In this document: positions 16,641 through 25,203 of the stretch, piece by piece
Layout: the number at the start of each line of letters is the position of its first letter
Position numbering within the stretch: the first letter of the stretch is position 1
From: Chitinophaga ginsengisoli
Lineage (GTDB): Bacteria; Bacteroidota; Bacteroidia; Chitinophagales; Chitinophagaceae
Length of the DNA: 64,000 nt
Direction: 5' to 3'
Assembly (NCBI RefSeq): GCF_003014595.1
Contig: NZ_PYGK01000008.1
Coordinates: 62,001-126,000, forward strand
The notes under the pieces: generated by a model
Told to the model about the DNA's origin: nothing
The model's input: the letters and a program-made list of their open reading frames with translations, nothing else
The model's database searches: none
Made by a program: the position numbers and the translations under genes

Positions 16641-17096
16641 TCAAAATAATCGCAGCCAGGGCCTTTGCGCAAGAGGAGAGAATGGCCATGGGATGGCAAT
16701 CAATATGACAACTAATGCTATAAGAAACCATGTTAGCATCGTCTTATACTTCTCCTGGTCTGCTGTAACTCTCTTTGCCCTGGCTGATCCGATTGTTATT
16801 AGAACAATGGCAAGCATCATAAGAGATATATGCACGTATTTGAAGAAAGTATGCTGGTTGAAAGATGCTACACCGGCGACCTTCATATTTACCAGCGGAC
16901 TCTGAATATAAATTGTCATTCCAACCAACAACTGAATATGGGCAATGGTCGTCGTCCAGTGGCGGATAGCATTCACCTTTCCCGTAAAAAGCAGCCTCTG
17001 AGACACGCCCCGGAAAGCGGTGTAAATGGCATAGCAAAGACTTCCCAGCATCAGCCACCTTAGCAGCGAATGCAGCACTAACAAAGCGAAATACAT
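16641..17096 (-). CDS. Four-helix membrane protein, cytochrome b-like
   Basis: A 151-residue protein with about four helices: LVLHSLLRWLMLGSLCYAIY, a TTIAHIQLLVGMTIYI segment, VHISLMMLAIVLITIGS and a WFLIALVVILIAIPWP segment. Histidines occur inside or at the ends of helices (LLVLHSLLRW, RHWTTTIAHIQ, KYVHISLM), as in b-type cytochromes, and similar Bacteroidota proteins are commonly labelled cytochrome b. Haem binding is an inference. It is the first gene of the minus-strand cluster; 58 bp separate it from DUF3817. The conserved end IPWPFSPLAQRPW is typical of this family. Confidence 0.75.
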   Translation of the reverse strand: MYFALLVLHSLLRWLMLGSLCYAIYTAFRGVSQRLLFTGKVNAIRHWTTTIAHIQLLVGMTIYIQSPLVNMKVAGVASFNQHTFFKYVHISLMMLAIVLITIGSARAKRVTADQEKYKTMLTWFLIALVVILIAIPWPFSPLAQRPWLRLF

Positions 17097-17198
17097 GTAT
17101 TAAGATTTTATTTTAGAAAAGGCAAATAGCATCCTCCATACACAGGTAGCTGCGCATATCATCACAGGCAGGGCTTGCCGCCTTACATTAGTTGCGTA

Positions 17199-18248
17199 TT
17201 AAACAGGATATAGGTCCTGATCTCCAGTGTCTTTAAGTGAAGTACGGAAAGCGCGGCGATAATCTGACGGAGTAATCGCAAGCTGCCGCAGAAATATGCG
17301 TCGCATAGTGACCAGGTTGCCAAGTCCGCAATATTCGGCAATCCTTTCGAGTGACATATCTGTATCCTCAAGATATGCGCGGGCCTTCTCCACCCTGAGC
17401 TTTTCTATAAATTTCGCAGGAGGCATACCTGTATGCTTTTGCAGTACCCGCGTCAGGTTACGGACGCTCATGTTGAAATGCTCCGCGATCTTACTGAGAT
17501 CTACCGGTTCATGAAGTCGTCCATCCAGCCAAAGTTTCAGTTTTTGTCCGATGTTGGTGGTGTCATAAACAGGCAACAGGTTGCCAAATTGTGCCTGCAC
17601 GCCGGACCTTCTCAGGTAAAATACCATTTGTCGCGCCACCCGGACCGCAATCTCCTTTCCATAGTCTTCTTCAACAAGCGCCAGGGAAAGATCGATCCCT
17701 GAAGACACCCCTGCAGACGTATACATAGGACCATCCTGAATAAAGAATGCATTGCTGTGTACTTCTATAGACGGATATTGTGCTTTCAATTTTTCTGACA
17801 TCTCCCAATGTGTGGTCGCTTTGCGTCCGTTCAGCAGACCCACTTTTGCCAGTGCAAAAGCGCCTGCACAGACAGACCCTATACGGCGCGTATTGTGTTC
17901 ATTTATACCGGATAACCACTCATAAAATGGCACCAGCTCGGCAGCCATGAGCTCCCAATGGTCATCACCCGCAATAATCAGGGTGTCAATTGGCGTTTTT
18001 ACATCCATTGCACAGTAGCGGCAGTTGAAGTCAATTCCAGCGGAAGTGATTACCTTTCTATCATAGGTGGGTGCTACTACTTTTACGTCATATCCTTCGT
18101 TTACACCGGTTCCGTGTAAAAGTCTGTCAGCGTTGGTAAACACATCCGCAGGTCCTGTAAAATCAAGCAGCATCTGCCTGGTCATCGCCACGATCACTAC
18201 CTGTTTCTTCTGCCCTGCTATATCTCCTTTGTTTTTACTAACATCCAT
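17199..18248 (-). CDS. GlxA-type AraC regulator with DJ-1/PfpI domain
   Basis: A 349-residue protein. Residues about 15-200 form a DJ-1/PfpI (class I glutamine amidotransferase-like) domain, with VVIVAMTRQMLLDFTGPADVF at the start and the nucleophile elbow GSVCAGAFALA (Cys127). Residues about 235-335 hold the AraC double HTH: LSKIAEHFNMSVRNLTRVLQKHTG and LERIAEYCGLGNLVTMRRIFLR. GlxA-type regulators sense small metabolites in many bacteria. It is transcribed in the same direction as the respiratory cluster but ends 102 bp before it. A clear Bacteroidota promoter lies immediately before the start codon (18253-18283), which would give a nearly leaderless transcript. The target genes are unknown. 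Confidence 0.92.
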   Translation of the reverse strand: MDVSKNKGDIAGQKKQVVIVAMTRQMLLDFTGPADVFTNADRLLHGTGVNEGYDVKVVAPTYDRKVITSAGIDFNCRYCAMDVKTPIDTLIIAGDDHWELMAAELVPFYEWLSGINEHNTRRIGSVCAGAFALAKVGLLNGRKATTHWEMSEKLKAQYPSIEVHSNAFFIQDGPMYTSAGVSSGIDLSLALVEEDYGKEIAVRVARQMVFYLRRSGVQAQFGNLLPVYDTTNIGQKLKLWLDGRLHEPVDLSKIAEHFNMSVRNLTRVLQKHTGMPPAKFIEKLRVEKARAYLEDTDMSLERIAEYCGLGNLVTMRRIFLRQLAITPSDYRRAFRTSLKDTGDQDLYPV

Positions 18249-18252
18249 GACA

Positions 18253-18283
18253 CAAAATTAGCTACGGGATCATTTGTCTCAAA
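18253..18283 (-). promoter_or_regulatory. Consensus Bacteroidota promoter of the GlxA-type gene
   Basis: Minus strand: the -33 element TTTG (18283-18280), 19 bp, then the -7 element TAATTTTG (18260-18253), an exact TAnnTTTG. The ATG at 18248 begins only four bases later, so transcription should start at or next to the start codon. Confidence 0.65.
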
Positions 18284-18440
18284 GGACATTAATTATACAT
18301 TTTGGGACATGGGCTAAATATTCACAAAACACGATGATGGTGGGGGTAGATACGGGCAGCCCTGGGATCAGCAGCCTGTATATTAGGGACGACTTTCATA
18401 CCTACAAGCCCAAATTAGTTTGGAAATTGCACACATAATA

Positions 18441-18456
18441 TACAAACTAGTTGGTA
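18441..18456. promoter_or_regulatory. Imperfect palindrome, copy 3 of the dispersed motif
   Basis: TACAAACTAGTTGGTA, identical to copy 4 (46413-46428) and two or three bases from copies 1 and 2. It lies in the 296-bp spacer between the divergent GlxA-type gene and the protein at 18545, 88 bp before the latter. A 34-codon frame (18334-18438) ends just before it but is too short to support as a gene. Confidence 0.5.
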
Positions 18457-18544
18457 TTGCCTAAAACAAGATTGATGCTTAAATTGGGAGTAATGGACTT
18501 CTTAGAATAAGCCATGGAATATTTCAGTTTAAAATCCTGCACTT

Positions 18545-19114
18545 ATGACAACACTGGAAAAATCACAATTCCTTGAAAATGTACTTACCTGTTTGGCCAT
18601 AATGATTGGTGGAGTATGGACATTCTGGCGATTTATCCTAAATGGAGATGGAAAACCTAAGATTCAATTTGATATTGATTTAAGAGTTGTAGGACGCCAG
18701 GATTCGAAAATACTAATAGAGGCTATTGCTACTGTCCATAATAAAGGCCAAGTTAGACATATAATAAAAAACTTTCTCTTGGACATTTTAATATTGAAAA
18801 AGAATGAACCAATAATAAATGGCGACGATTTTATTAATTATCAGATTTTTCTTAAAAAATTTAATCCCGAGAAAGTTAACCCAGAACCTCCTGAGTCGGA
18901 GAATAGAATTGTCTGGGTCCCTCGACGTTGGTATAAAACATTCATTGATGCAGGTATAGCTCAAAAATATACTTACCTTACTTATGTACCGGAGGATACA
19001 ACTTTTGTATCTTTATATAGCAGATTCTATTTCAATTCATTCTTTTCGTTCAAAAAAGATTTCCAGTCTGTTCAAAAAACTTTCAACGTTACAAAGATGG
19101 AAGAAAGTCTATAA
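18545..19114 (+). CDS. AT-rich hypothetical membrane-anchored protein
   Basis: A 189-residue protein with an N-terminal membrane helix (FLENVLTCLAIMIGGVWTFWRF), then a soluble part with strands such as IQFDIDLRVVGRQDSK and IATVHNKGQVRHIIKNF. I do not recognise the family; the layout, one helix then a single beta-rich domain, resembles small proteins often found in mobile or defence-associated cargo. The gene and its surroundings (about 18.4-19.6 kb) are distinctly more AT-rich than the neighbouring respiratory genes, which suggests acquisition. The start is the ATG at 18545. Copy 3 of the palindrome lies 88 bp upstream. Confidence 0.65.
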   Translation: MTTLEKSQFLENVLTCLAIMIGGVWTFWRFILNGDGKPKIQFDIDLRVVGRQDSKILIEAIATVHNKGQVRHIIKNFLLDILILKKNEPIINGDDFINYQIFLKKFNPEKVNPEPPESENRIVWVPRRWYKTFIDAGIAQKYTYLTYVPEDTTFVSLYSRFYFNSFFSFKKDFQSVQKTFNVTKMEESL

Positions 19115-19198
19115 TACCGTAACACAACTTTCTACTACCTTCAACAAGCCAAATCACAATCAGGTTCTAAGGGCCACCATCAGTAGTTCAAAGAAGGA

Positions 19199-19381
19199 TT
19201 ACGAAAGTATGAGATTTCCTATCGACAGTCTGAAAAAATAAAGTATTATAAGGACCAACATTGCAATAAAATAAGACTTTGCATCACCAAAGGTTCCTTT
19301 ACTGGCATGCTTCAATCCTAGAATTAAACTAACAATTAAAACTACAATCAAAGCTCCCCAATTAGCTATAAATGCGTTCAA
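19199..19381 (-). CDS. Small two-helix membrane protein, non-ATG start
   Basis: About 60 residues with two membrane helices (WGALIVVLIVSLILGLKHAS and YFIAMLVLIILYFFRLSIGNL) joined by a short charged loop. There is no ATG: the frame opens after a TGA and its possible starts are TTG at 19387 or 19381. Both lie at the end of the preceding 57-residue gene, whose TGA is at 19380-19378. Translation could therefore begin by re-initiation. The alternative is that a single-base shift split one three-helix protein into two. The helices are too regular to be chance, so protein-coding is likely. Confidence 0.55.
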   Translation of the reverse strand: MNAFIANWGALIVVLIVSLILGLKHASKGTFGDAKSYFIAMLVLIILYFFRLSIGNLILS

Positions 19382-19551
19382 GGGCAACTCTCAATTTTTG
19401 TTGCTTCCGCACTTTCTCCAAGTATCATCCAATATATCAGAGGGATAATTAGAGCAAACATTATTGTACATGTAAGAAAAGCGAGGAGGAAAACCACAAG
19501 GAGATGAAAAAACTTAGTTTTCGCTTTAAATATGCGCGTTATCGTTTGCAT
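19378..19551 (-). CDS. 57-residue single-helix membrane protein
   Basis: Starts at ATG 19551 (MQTITRIFKAKTKFFHL) and ends with TGA at 19380-19378. A basic N-terminus is followed by a long hydrophobic stretch (LLVVFLLAFLTCTIMFAL and on to LIIPLIYWMIL) and a short acidic tail (GESAEATKIES). No family is recognised. It overlaps the possible TTG starts of the next gene (19199-19381), which makes a coupled pair likely. Tiny membrane proteins of this kind can be toxins, subunits or orphan fragments; nothing here decides between them. Confidence 0.55.
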   Translation of the reverse strand: MQTITRIFKAKTKFFHLLVVFLLAFLTCTIMFALIIPLIYWMILGESAEATKIESCP

Positions 19552-19650
19552 TTTTGAATAACGTAAAGGTTAAAGATATATTGATTTTATTCGTCGTTTC
19601 GGCTGTTACAGGGTAAAATGAACTTTGCCCTGAATCAATACAAAGAGAAA

Positions 19651-20670
19651 TTAAATGGATGGTCCGTTGTAGTGCTGCCATAATCTGGGAAGAAGCATAG
19701 GTAATTCTTCTTCTGTCCAGTCAGCCCCTTTTGTAGAAGGAGCGCCATAGTCATAATCCAGCCCCGCGGCATAAGCAATACTCCTGGGGAATGATTCATT
19801 TTCTTTCCCGATTCCAGTTTTCTGTTTATAGGCATCTGTAGCAACATACATTAGCGCCTCATGGTCTATGTCATTAGCAATGCTGATATCATAGTTGGCG
19901 AGATAATCAGGATTCTCAACTACTTCATTGAATAGCCTTCTGCCCCGTGATATTAACCAGCATCTGAAATAGAGATATGAATCGTCGCTTACTACTCCAT
20001 CAATGATTTTGAGTGCAGCCATTACTTTATAAGTATCTGCTTCTATGATCAGCTCACGGAATATTTTCTCAAATTCAATTATTATTTCGGGGCTGAATTG
20101 CCGTAATAAGTCCGTAAGTATGACTACCTGTTGATGTTTGTCTCCGTGAGACTGTTTATAAGATTCCTCAATCAGGTCCCAGAAGCTGAATTTATTGATT
20201 GCTTTGAGGTCAAAAAGATGCTTTTTCCTGATACATGTCTCCCAGAAATAAATGTTCCTTTTTCGGTCTTCTGCAAGAAAATATTCTTTTAAGGGCCCAT
20301 AGTCTACATGTGGAGGAATATTTATTCTCAGATAATCCGGGCCGAAGAGAACATTTATCTCGCCATGCAGACTGCTTATCATATCATATACCTCTTTACG
20401 ATTCTGCTTTTGTGCGATATTTAAACGTACTGCACTATAGCCTGATTCTTCAACAACACCGTCAAAAAAATAAGTACCGTTTTCATACACGACATTCACA
20501 ATATCTCCGACGGCGAGATCATGAGCACTCAAAGGTGTTTCAGGTAATTTATAATGTTCTTTGTGGCGCTTGACTGTCAGGTATTCAGTCTCATGATTAA
20601 TCCAGCCTTCGTAGTATTCCGTATTGTGAGGTATTGCTAAAAGAATTTCATCCGGATAGTAAAGGAGCAT
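19651..20670 (-). CDS. DUF4240 protein with DUF4265-like N-terminal region
   Basis: A 339-residue protein from ATG 20670 (MLLYYPDEILLA). A GTG at 20712 would add 14 residues and cannot be excluded. The first third has LAVGDIVNVVYENGTYFFDGVV, close to the pattern of DUF4265. The middle has FWDLIEESYKQSHGDKHQQ through LFNEVVENPDYLA, which matches DUF4240. DUF4240 proteins are widespread small proteins of unknown function, sometimes next to toxin or immunity genes. It is the first of several minus-strand hypothetical genes between 19.6 and 22.4 kb. The combination of both domains suggests a cytoplasmic protein; no enzyme motif is visible. Confidence 0.6.
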   Translation of the reverse strand: MLLYYPDEILLAIPHNTEYYEGWINHETEYLTVKRHKEHYKLPETPLSAHDLAVGDIVNVVYENGTYFFDGVVEESGYSAVRLNIAQKQNRKEVYDMISSLHGEINVLFGPDYLRINIPPHVDYGPLKEYFLAEDRKRNIYFWETCIRKKHLFDLKAINKFSFWDLIEESYKQSHGDKHQQVVILTDLLRQFSPEIIIEFEKIFRELIIEADTYKVMAALKIIDGVVSDDSYLYFRCWLISRGRRLFNEVVENPDYLANYDISIANDIDHEALMYVATDAYKQKTGIGKENESFPRSIAYAAGLDYDYGAPSTKGADWTEEELPMLLPRLWQHYNGPSI

Positions 20671-20732
20671 AGGGAATAAGAATAATATGCAATAATAAGA
20701 TTTTTTTGACACTGCGGAAATACAAGCTATGG

Positions 20733-21047
20733 TTATCTGCTGATAAAGTAACCGGATATTTGGCCGTATCTGATAAAATAAAATTTGTCTTTATTGATGC
20801 AATAAAAAGCCCCTGACTGAATATCGTATGACTGGAGTGCATGCAACGTATCAATGTCCCTGATCAGGGCATTAAAGTGCCCATTTTTAAATACCTGCAT
20901 ACGAATGTCGTGAAAAGTTCTTCCTTTCCACGCGCTGTTTTTAACCGAACGGGATACTTCCATTTTCTTTGACATAACTGAAAAACTATCCGTTTTACAT
21001 GCATTGAGCAGTAGTGTGAGTAATGGAACAAGTGATAATACTCTCAT
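20733..21047 (-). CDS. Small lipoprotein of unknown function
   Basis: A 104-residue protein with a clear lipobox (LLTLLLNAC, Cys17). The mature part (KTDSFSVMSKKMEVSRS, then WKGRTFHDIRMQVFKNGHF and FYFIRYGQISGYF) is mostly beta-rich. No family recognised. It stops 62 bp before the DUF4240 gene on the same strand, so they may be one unit. Confidence 0.55.
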   Translation of the reverse strand: MRVLSLVPLLTLLLNACKTDSFSVMSKKMEVSRSVKNSAWKGRTFHDIRMQVFKNGHFNALIRDIDTLHALQSYDIQSGAFYCINKDKFYFIRYGQISGYFISR

Positions 21048-21086
21048 AACCGAAAAAATAAACTTCTTTCCTATAATACCGACTGC

Positions 21087-21446
21087 TTAGAAGGGACAAT
21101 CGCATCGCCACGGGTACGTTAGCAGCTTCGGATTAATATGAAGATCAAGCAACAAATTTATGAGCTCTTCCACAGTATTTAAATAATATCGTCGTTCATT
21201 GCACATTATTAAATCTTCATCTCCGATGAATTCAGTCATTTTCTCTTTCTCAAGTTCAAAATCGTGAACATTATAGACGTGTTCTGGTATGTTTATGTTC
21301 AAAGACCGGTCTTCCGGCTGGTAAATAACTATCCATCTTCTCAGATGTGCAGCCGTTGGATCCAGCTCCGCGGCAATTGCCTTGCCCATTCTAAATCTGT
21401 TATAAATTGCCAGATCAAATATATCTTTCAGATCCTGGATGTTCAT
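21087..21446 (-). CDS. Hypothetical protein with an unclear start
   Basis: 119 residues from ATG 21446 (MNIQDLKDIFDLAIYNRF). The same frame is open far upstream and still reads like protein, including RIIDYAFKRYKIEVETVREN encoded at 21489-21560, but it contains no ATG or GTG; the only standard alternative is a TTG at 21494. The open part reaches back over the 3' end of the gene at 21544. Either the real start is a rare codon, or the two genes were once a single protein split by a frameshift. The C-terminal part has IVIYQPEDRSLNINIPEHVY and ends in WRCDCPF. No known family is recognised. Confidence 0.5.
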   Translation of the reverse strand: MNIQDLKDIFDLAIYNRFRMGKAIAAELDPTAAHLRRWIVIYQPEDRSLNINIPEHVYNVHDFELEKEKMTEFIGDEDLIMCNERRYYLNTVEELINLLLDLHINPKLLTYPWRCDCPF

Positions 21447-21543
21447 TTTTCTATGCCTGGTTATCAAATAAATCAATGCCTTGTTCAGGAACAAGTTTTC
21501 CCTGACGGTTTCAACTTCAATCTTATATCTCTTAAAGGCATAA

Positions 21544-22428
21544 TCAATAATCCGTAATCTGGTGCAAGCCTTTATCCCTAAGCTGCTGCAGGATATGAGT
21601 TGGCAATTCAGGACTGCTTAAAGGTAAATCAACCGATAGCTTCTCAAAGTCCCCCGCAGGTACGCGGTCAAATATTTCGTTTAATGCTACCGGATCTTCG
21701 CTGAAGCTGACACAGGTACTTACAAAATTCATCTGGTTCACACTGAAATCTTTTTGCTTCAGCTTACGGGTAGCATCTTTCACCCGGCCAATAAAATGCC
21801 TTTGGCGGATGAAAGTGGTGCTATTCATGATGATGAAAACGTAGTCGGCATAAGCGGTGATCTTGCCGTAGTACATATGATTGTCCTTGCCACTGCGTTC
21901 CACCAGGTATTCATCGCCGGATTTATAGATCTCCATGGCGGAACGCCTTACTCTCTCCTCTTTAACACCGGGGCCAGTCAGCGGCAGATTACTGTTATAG
22001 CAATACCAGTATCCTGTTAGATGGTCTAACAATGCAGTGTTGACCACTCCTGATGGAATATTGATCTTGAGCTCATGGAAACTGAAAACGGTAGCGACAC
22101 TCCGGAGGAAATCCATATAGCTGTCATAACCCAGTATTTCGGATATCGTATTCATTTTCCCGAAATTTGGACTGCTGATACCGGCTAACGCTTTTCCCGT
22201 CTTTGCAGCTTTCAGCCTTTTGATAATGAGGTGTTCATAGAAGTAATTATCACCCAGGAAGGCAGCTTCTTCCTGCAGCTGCTTTCCCTTCTGCATCAAC
22301 TTGTTGAATTCGCCTGAAATATAAAGCCATTCCGCTTTTGACACATCTTCCCAGCTGCTCTTCCTGATAAAATGGTGGGCAATGTAATTCATTAGCCGTT
22401 CGAGATGCGCCAGTTCGTCTACAGTCAT
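21544..22428 (-). CDS. Hypothetical 294-residue protein
   Basis: A soluble protein starting at ATG 22428 (MTVDELAHLERLMNYIAHHF). The first part is helical (KLMQKGKQLQEEAAFLG and ISEILGYDSYMDFLRSVA). The middle has beta-rich segments (GYWYCYNSNLPLTG, VERSGKDNHMYYGKITAY) reminiscent of the ligand-sensing region of some Bacteroidota regulators, but no DNA-binding motif is present. No family recognised. It is divergent from the glycine-rich-domain gene (start 22527); the 98-bp spacer should contain both promoters. The 3' end overlaps an open frame that continues into the next gene downstream on this strand (21087-21446). Confidence 0.6.
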   Translation of the reverse strand: MTVDELAHLERLMNYIAHHFIRKSSWEDVSKAEWLYISGEFNKLMQKGKQLQEEAAFLGDNYFYEHLIIKRLKAAKTGKALAGISSPNFGKMNTISEILGYDSYMDFLRSVATVFSFHELKINIPSGVVNTALLDHLTGYWYCYNSNLPLTGPGVKEERVRRSAMEIYKSGDEYLVERSGKDNHMYYGKITAYADYVFIIMNSTTFIRQRHFIGRVKDATRKLKQKDFSVNQMNFVSTCVSFSEDPVALNEIFDRVPAGDFEKLSVDLPLSSPELPTHILQQLRDKGLHQITDY

Positions 22429-22526
22429 AATACGATTTTAATACGAAAATAAGTCCCCAAAGGATAATTCCAATACGTCCATCTTCCCAAACAGGGGGAG
22501 CTTTGTACTAATATAAAAAGAAACAA

Positions 22527-23264
22527 ATGAAACCAACAGTTATGAATCAAACAACAACGCTTACCTGGCAAGAACAGGAGTTACTATGGCAAAGAATCTT
22601 ATCCTTTCCCTTTGATGCCCCTGATGCCCCGCTTCCCTTTTCACGTAGACTTGCCCGGGAGAACAAATGGGACTATAATTTCGGGTTGAAAGCCATAGAA
22701 GAATACCGGAAGTTCATCTTCCTCTGTTGTATCTCGCCACAGGGAGCCTCTCCTTCCAAAGTGATCGATGAGGTATGGCATCTGCACCTGATCTACACAC
22801 AGAGCTACTGGGAAGAATTTTGCGGAAAAACATTGAATCGCAACATTCACCACCATCCTTCAGCAGGCGGACCGCAGGAAAGGGACAAACACAGAAACTG
22901 GCGGGCAGATACACTTGATCTTTATCGCAACACGTTTCACACAGAACCACCACCGGAACACTGGGAAGACAAACATTCCCCTACCAACTTTCTCCCCCGG
23001 TTCCTAAAAAGAATATTCCTCCTTCCACTCTTACTCCCACTCCCCTTTCTTACCTCCTGCAACAAGAGCTCTGCCGTGTTTGCTCCCATTATCATAGGTT
23101 TTATAATATTCTTCGGATTGATGGCGACCGGTTCAGGAAATACCGGAGAAAAAAGAAAGAACAACGACAGCAGCGGAGGGAGCTGTGGAAGCAGTTGCGG
23201 TAGTAGCTGCGGAAGTGGGTGTGGTAGTGGATGCGGTGGTGGATGCGGAGGGTGTGGAAGTTGA
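22527..23264 (+). CDS. Glycine-rich domain protein (GRDP-like) with Gly/Cys C-terminal tail
   Basis: A 245-residue protein. Residues about 1-145 form a GRDP-like domain known mainly from plants and fungi and also found in Bacteroidota; the hallmark EVWHLHLIYTQSYW is present. A hydrophobic stretch (residues about 160-205, with LPLLLPLPFLTSC and PIIIGFIIFFGLMATGSG) should anchor it. The last 28 residues are almost only Ser, Gly and Cys, with about eight cysteines spaced two or three residues apart (SCGSSCGSSCGSGCGSGCGG). Such tails could bind metal or form disulfides. The next gene, 19 bp downstream, is a membrane protein. The function is unknown. MKPTVMNQ is used as start; a second ATG five codons on is possible. 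Confidence 0.75.
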   Translation: MKPTVMNQTTTLTWQEQELLWQRILSFPFDAPDAPLPFSRRLARENKWDYNFGLKAIEEYRKFIFLCCISPQGASPSKVIDEVWHLHLIYTQSYWEEFCGKTLNRNIHHHPSAGGPQERDKHRNWRADTLDLYRNTFHTEPPPEHWEDKHSPTNFLPRFLKRIFLLPLLLPLPFLTSCNKSSAVFAPIIIGFIIFFGLMATGSGNTGEKRKNNDSSGGSCGSSCGSSCGSGCGSGCGGGCGGCGS

Positions 23265-23283
23265 TTACATCAAAAACAAACTT

Positions 23284-23691
23284 ATGAAACAACAAAATAT
23301 AGTACCGATAGATAAAACAGGCTACCTGCTGACCACAGCTGGCTATCTCTTATTACCTTGTTTGTATGGCAGCTTATTCCTGACCAGCTGGTTCCCATAT
23401 CATTTAGCAGGCAAACAGTTTCTTATCTGGTACATTGTTCACATGATAAGTGGCTATCTGCTCCTGTATCTTGCTGGCAGGTATAGTTCAATCAGGGCAA
23501 ATAAATTGTCTTTCGTCTTCTTATGGCTAACTGTACTGATATCCGTGAGCCGGATGTGCCAGGGCCTGTATCATCATAAACCCATCTTATTTTTATGCTT
23601 GCTCACCGCGCTTAATGTCCTGCTGCTGTTTTTACTGTATCCCCCACAGCAGTGTAAGATTACCATTTTCCCTTCGCGGAAAAAAAATTAA
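23284..23691 (+). CDS. Four-helix integral membrane protein
   Basis: A 135-residue protein starting at ATG 23284 (MKQQNIVPIDKTGYLLTT), just 19 bp after the Gly/Cys-tailed gene. It has about four helices: GYLLLPCLYGSLFLTSWF, FLIWYIVHMISGYLLLYLAG, LSFVFLWLTVLISVSRMC and PILFLCLLTALNVLLLFLLY, with a basic C-terminal tail (FPSRKKN). No family is recognised. The close spacing to the GRDP-like gene indicates an operon, so it may act with that protein in the membrane. Confidence 0.7.
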   Translation: MKQQNIVPIDKTGYLLTTAGYLLLPCLYGSLFLTSWFPYHLAGKQFLIWYIVHMISGYLLLYLAGRYSSIRANKLSFVFLWLTVLISVSRMCQGLYHHKPILFLCLLTALNVLLLFLLYPPQQCKITIFPSRKKN

Positions 23692-23712
23692 ATTTAGTAA
23701 AACTCATCATCC

Positions 23713-25185
23713 ATGTTTAAGCGCCATTTACCCACCTGTATTGCTGTTTGCATCGCATTACTTTCCTTCGGTTGCAAAAAAGAAAACAAGCTTCCCATTT
23801 CTTCTGAAATAAGTGCTATCGTAAAGCCCTTTGGCGTACCTGCTTATTCTTTTAACTGGGAGGTTAGTGACTATATGCCTACTCCTCCCGGCTACTCTAT
23901 TTTTGTGCCCTGGGCAAATGGTTCGGTGAAAGGTTTCCCTTCGGACATATGGTATGACATGAAAGCGGCTGATGGATGGGAACTCGTATATAATGAATTC
24001 AATCCTACTGCATCGTCATTACCTGCTAACCCATTTTTTGTACTTTATAACAAATATAGAGGCGTGCTACGTATCTATGAATATGTGACTACAACAGGCT
24101 TTGTTAATTCAAGTTACCTGACTTCAGGGTTAAACCTATCTCCGAATAACATTAATTCCAATATGCTGAACTATATCGGACAGGACCTGATAGATGTTAG
24201 TGTGAAACATACGGTTATCACAAAAGTAGAAAGTACACAGATCGCGACAGGAGTGTGGTATGCTGCTCAGTATGAAATCGCCTACGATCCTTCAATAGCC
24301 AGCAGCACTTATCAGCAGATCGGATTGAACTGGACATTGAAATGGACAAACATATCCGGCGTATCACTGGGCGGCACTTCCACCGGTACGTTAAATGGTA
24401 CTATCTCAAATACAACTAACGGCTTCAATGTCGGATCACTTGGAACAGGTGCGCTCGAAGCAGCGGGATTAAGCGTCTTCGACAATAATAAAGGTAATGA
24501 TGCAAATCATCCAGGTAATGGCAACAAACTTGGTTTGCCTGCTTCCATTTTTGAAGCCGCACAAAAAGGAATGAAAGACGGTTTAACCGGAATCATCACC
24601 AACGTATTCAGCGCAATATTCGGAGGCAGCACTACCACTACTCAACAGGTGAACCTTACTATGAATGCCAATATCACCCTCAATGGTACCATCTCTAGTA
24701 ATGGTGCATTAATCCCAGATCCGGGGCTTGGCCTCGGCGTGCCAGGCACGAGTAATAGTCAAAGTGCTCCAGGCCTTATTCCATTCTATAACAAGCCAAT
24801 GGGAGTGTTTTATATAACAGGTAAACCGATCGTAGATGTTACCAGAACCGAAGAGGTGCTTGATACATCCTATTTTACGCACAGTTTTAGCCTGGAGCCC
24901 GGCTCTTATCAGATTGTATATAATCCTGAAGTCCTGAGTATTGCCAACATTCAAAATGTCAGGACAGAGGTATTATTGATAGATCCCCCTTATCCTGCTA
25001 CCGCAAATTTTCAAATAGGATCTCATACTGCAGGGTATGCCTGGTCGGTGACTTTCGGCCCGGCAGGATACTTTGACTGGTATTGGCCAATTGCAGTCAG
25101 GATCGCATTTGATGTGGTGCCGAAAAATGGAGCGCCAAAGTCAACGATCGTAAAAACATTTTACGCAACCATAAAACACGTATAA
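23713..25185 (+). CDS. Large lipoprotein of unknown function
   Basis: 490 residues with a lipoprotein signal (IALLSFGC, Cys21, followed by KKEN). The mature part is rich in Asn, Gly, Thr and Ser, with beta-type segments (VKHTVITKVESTQIATGVWYAA, QIGLNWTLKWTNISG) and a TTTTQQVNLTMNANITLNG stretch. That last region resembles amyloid-like or pilus-type repeats, but I recognise no domain. It is likely a surface protein. The gene starts 21 bp after the four-helix membrane protein and ends in a stem-loop at 25204-25233, so the three plus-strand genes from 22527 may be one unit. Confidence 0.65.
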   Translation: MFKRHLPTCIAVCIALLSFGCKKENKLPISSEISAIVKPFGVPAYSFNWEVSDYMPTPPGYSIFVPWANGSVKGFPSDIWYDMKAADGWELVYNEFNPTASSLPANPFFVLYNKYRGVLRIYEYVTTTGFVNSSYLTSGLNLSPNNINSNMLNYIGQDLIDVSVKHTVITKVESTQIATGVWYAAQYEIAYDPSIASSTYQQIGLNWTLKWTNISGVSLGGTSTGTLNGTISNTTNGFNVGSLGTGALEAAGLSVFDNNKGNDANHPGNGNKLGLPASIFEAAQKGMKDGLTGIITNVFSAIFGGSTTTTQQVNLTMNANITLNGTISSNGALIPDPGLGLGVPGTSNSQSAPGLIPFYNKPMGVFYITGKPIVDVTRTEEVLDTSYFTHSFSLEPGSYQIVYNPEVLSIANIQNVRTEVLLIDPPYPATANFQIGSHTAGYAWSVTFGPAGYFDWYWPIAVRIAFDVVPKNGAPKSTIVKTFYATIKHV

Positions 25186-25203
25186 ACCAATTAATATAAA
25201 AAG

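Noticed and set aside
18984..19241. A plus-strand frame running past the end of the 18545 gene
   Set aside because: It starts inside the better-supported gene in another frame and shows no domain.
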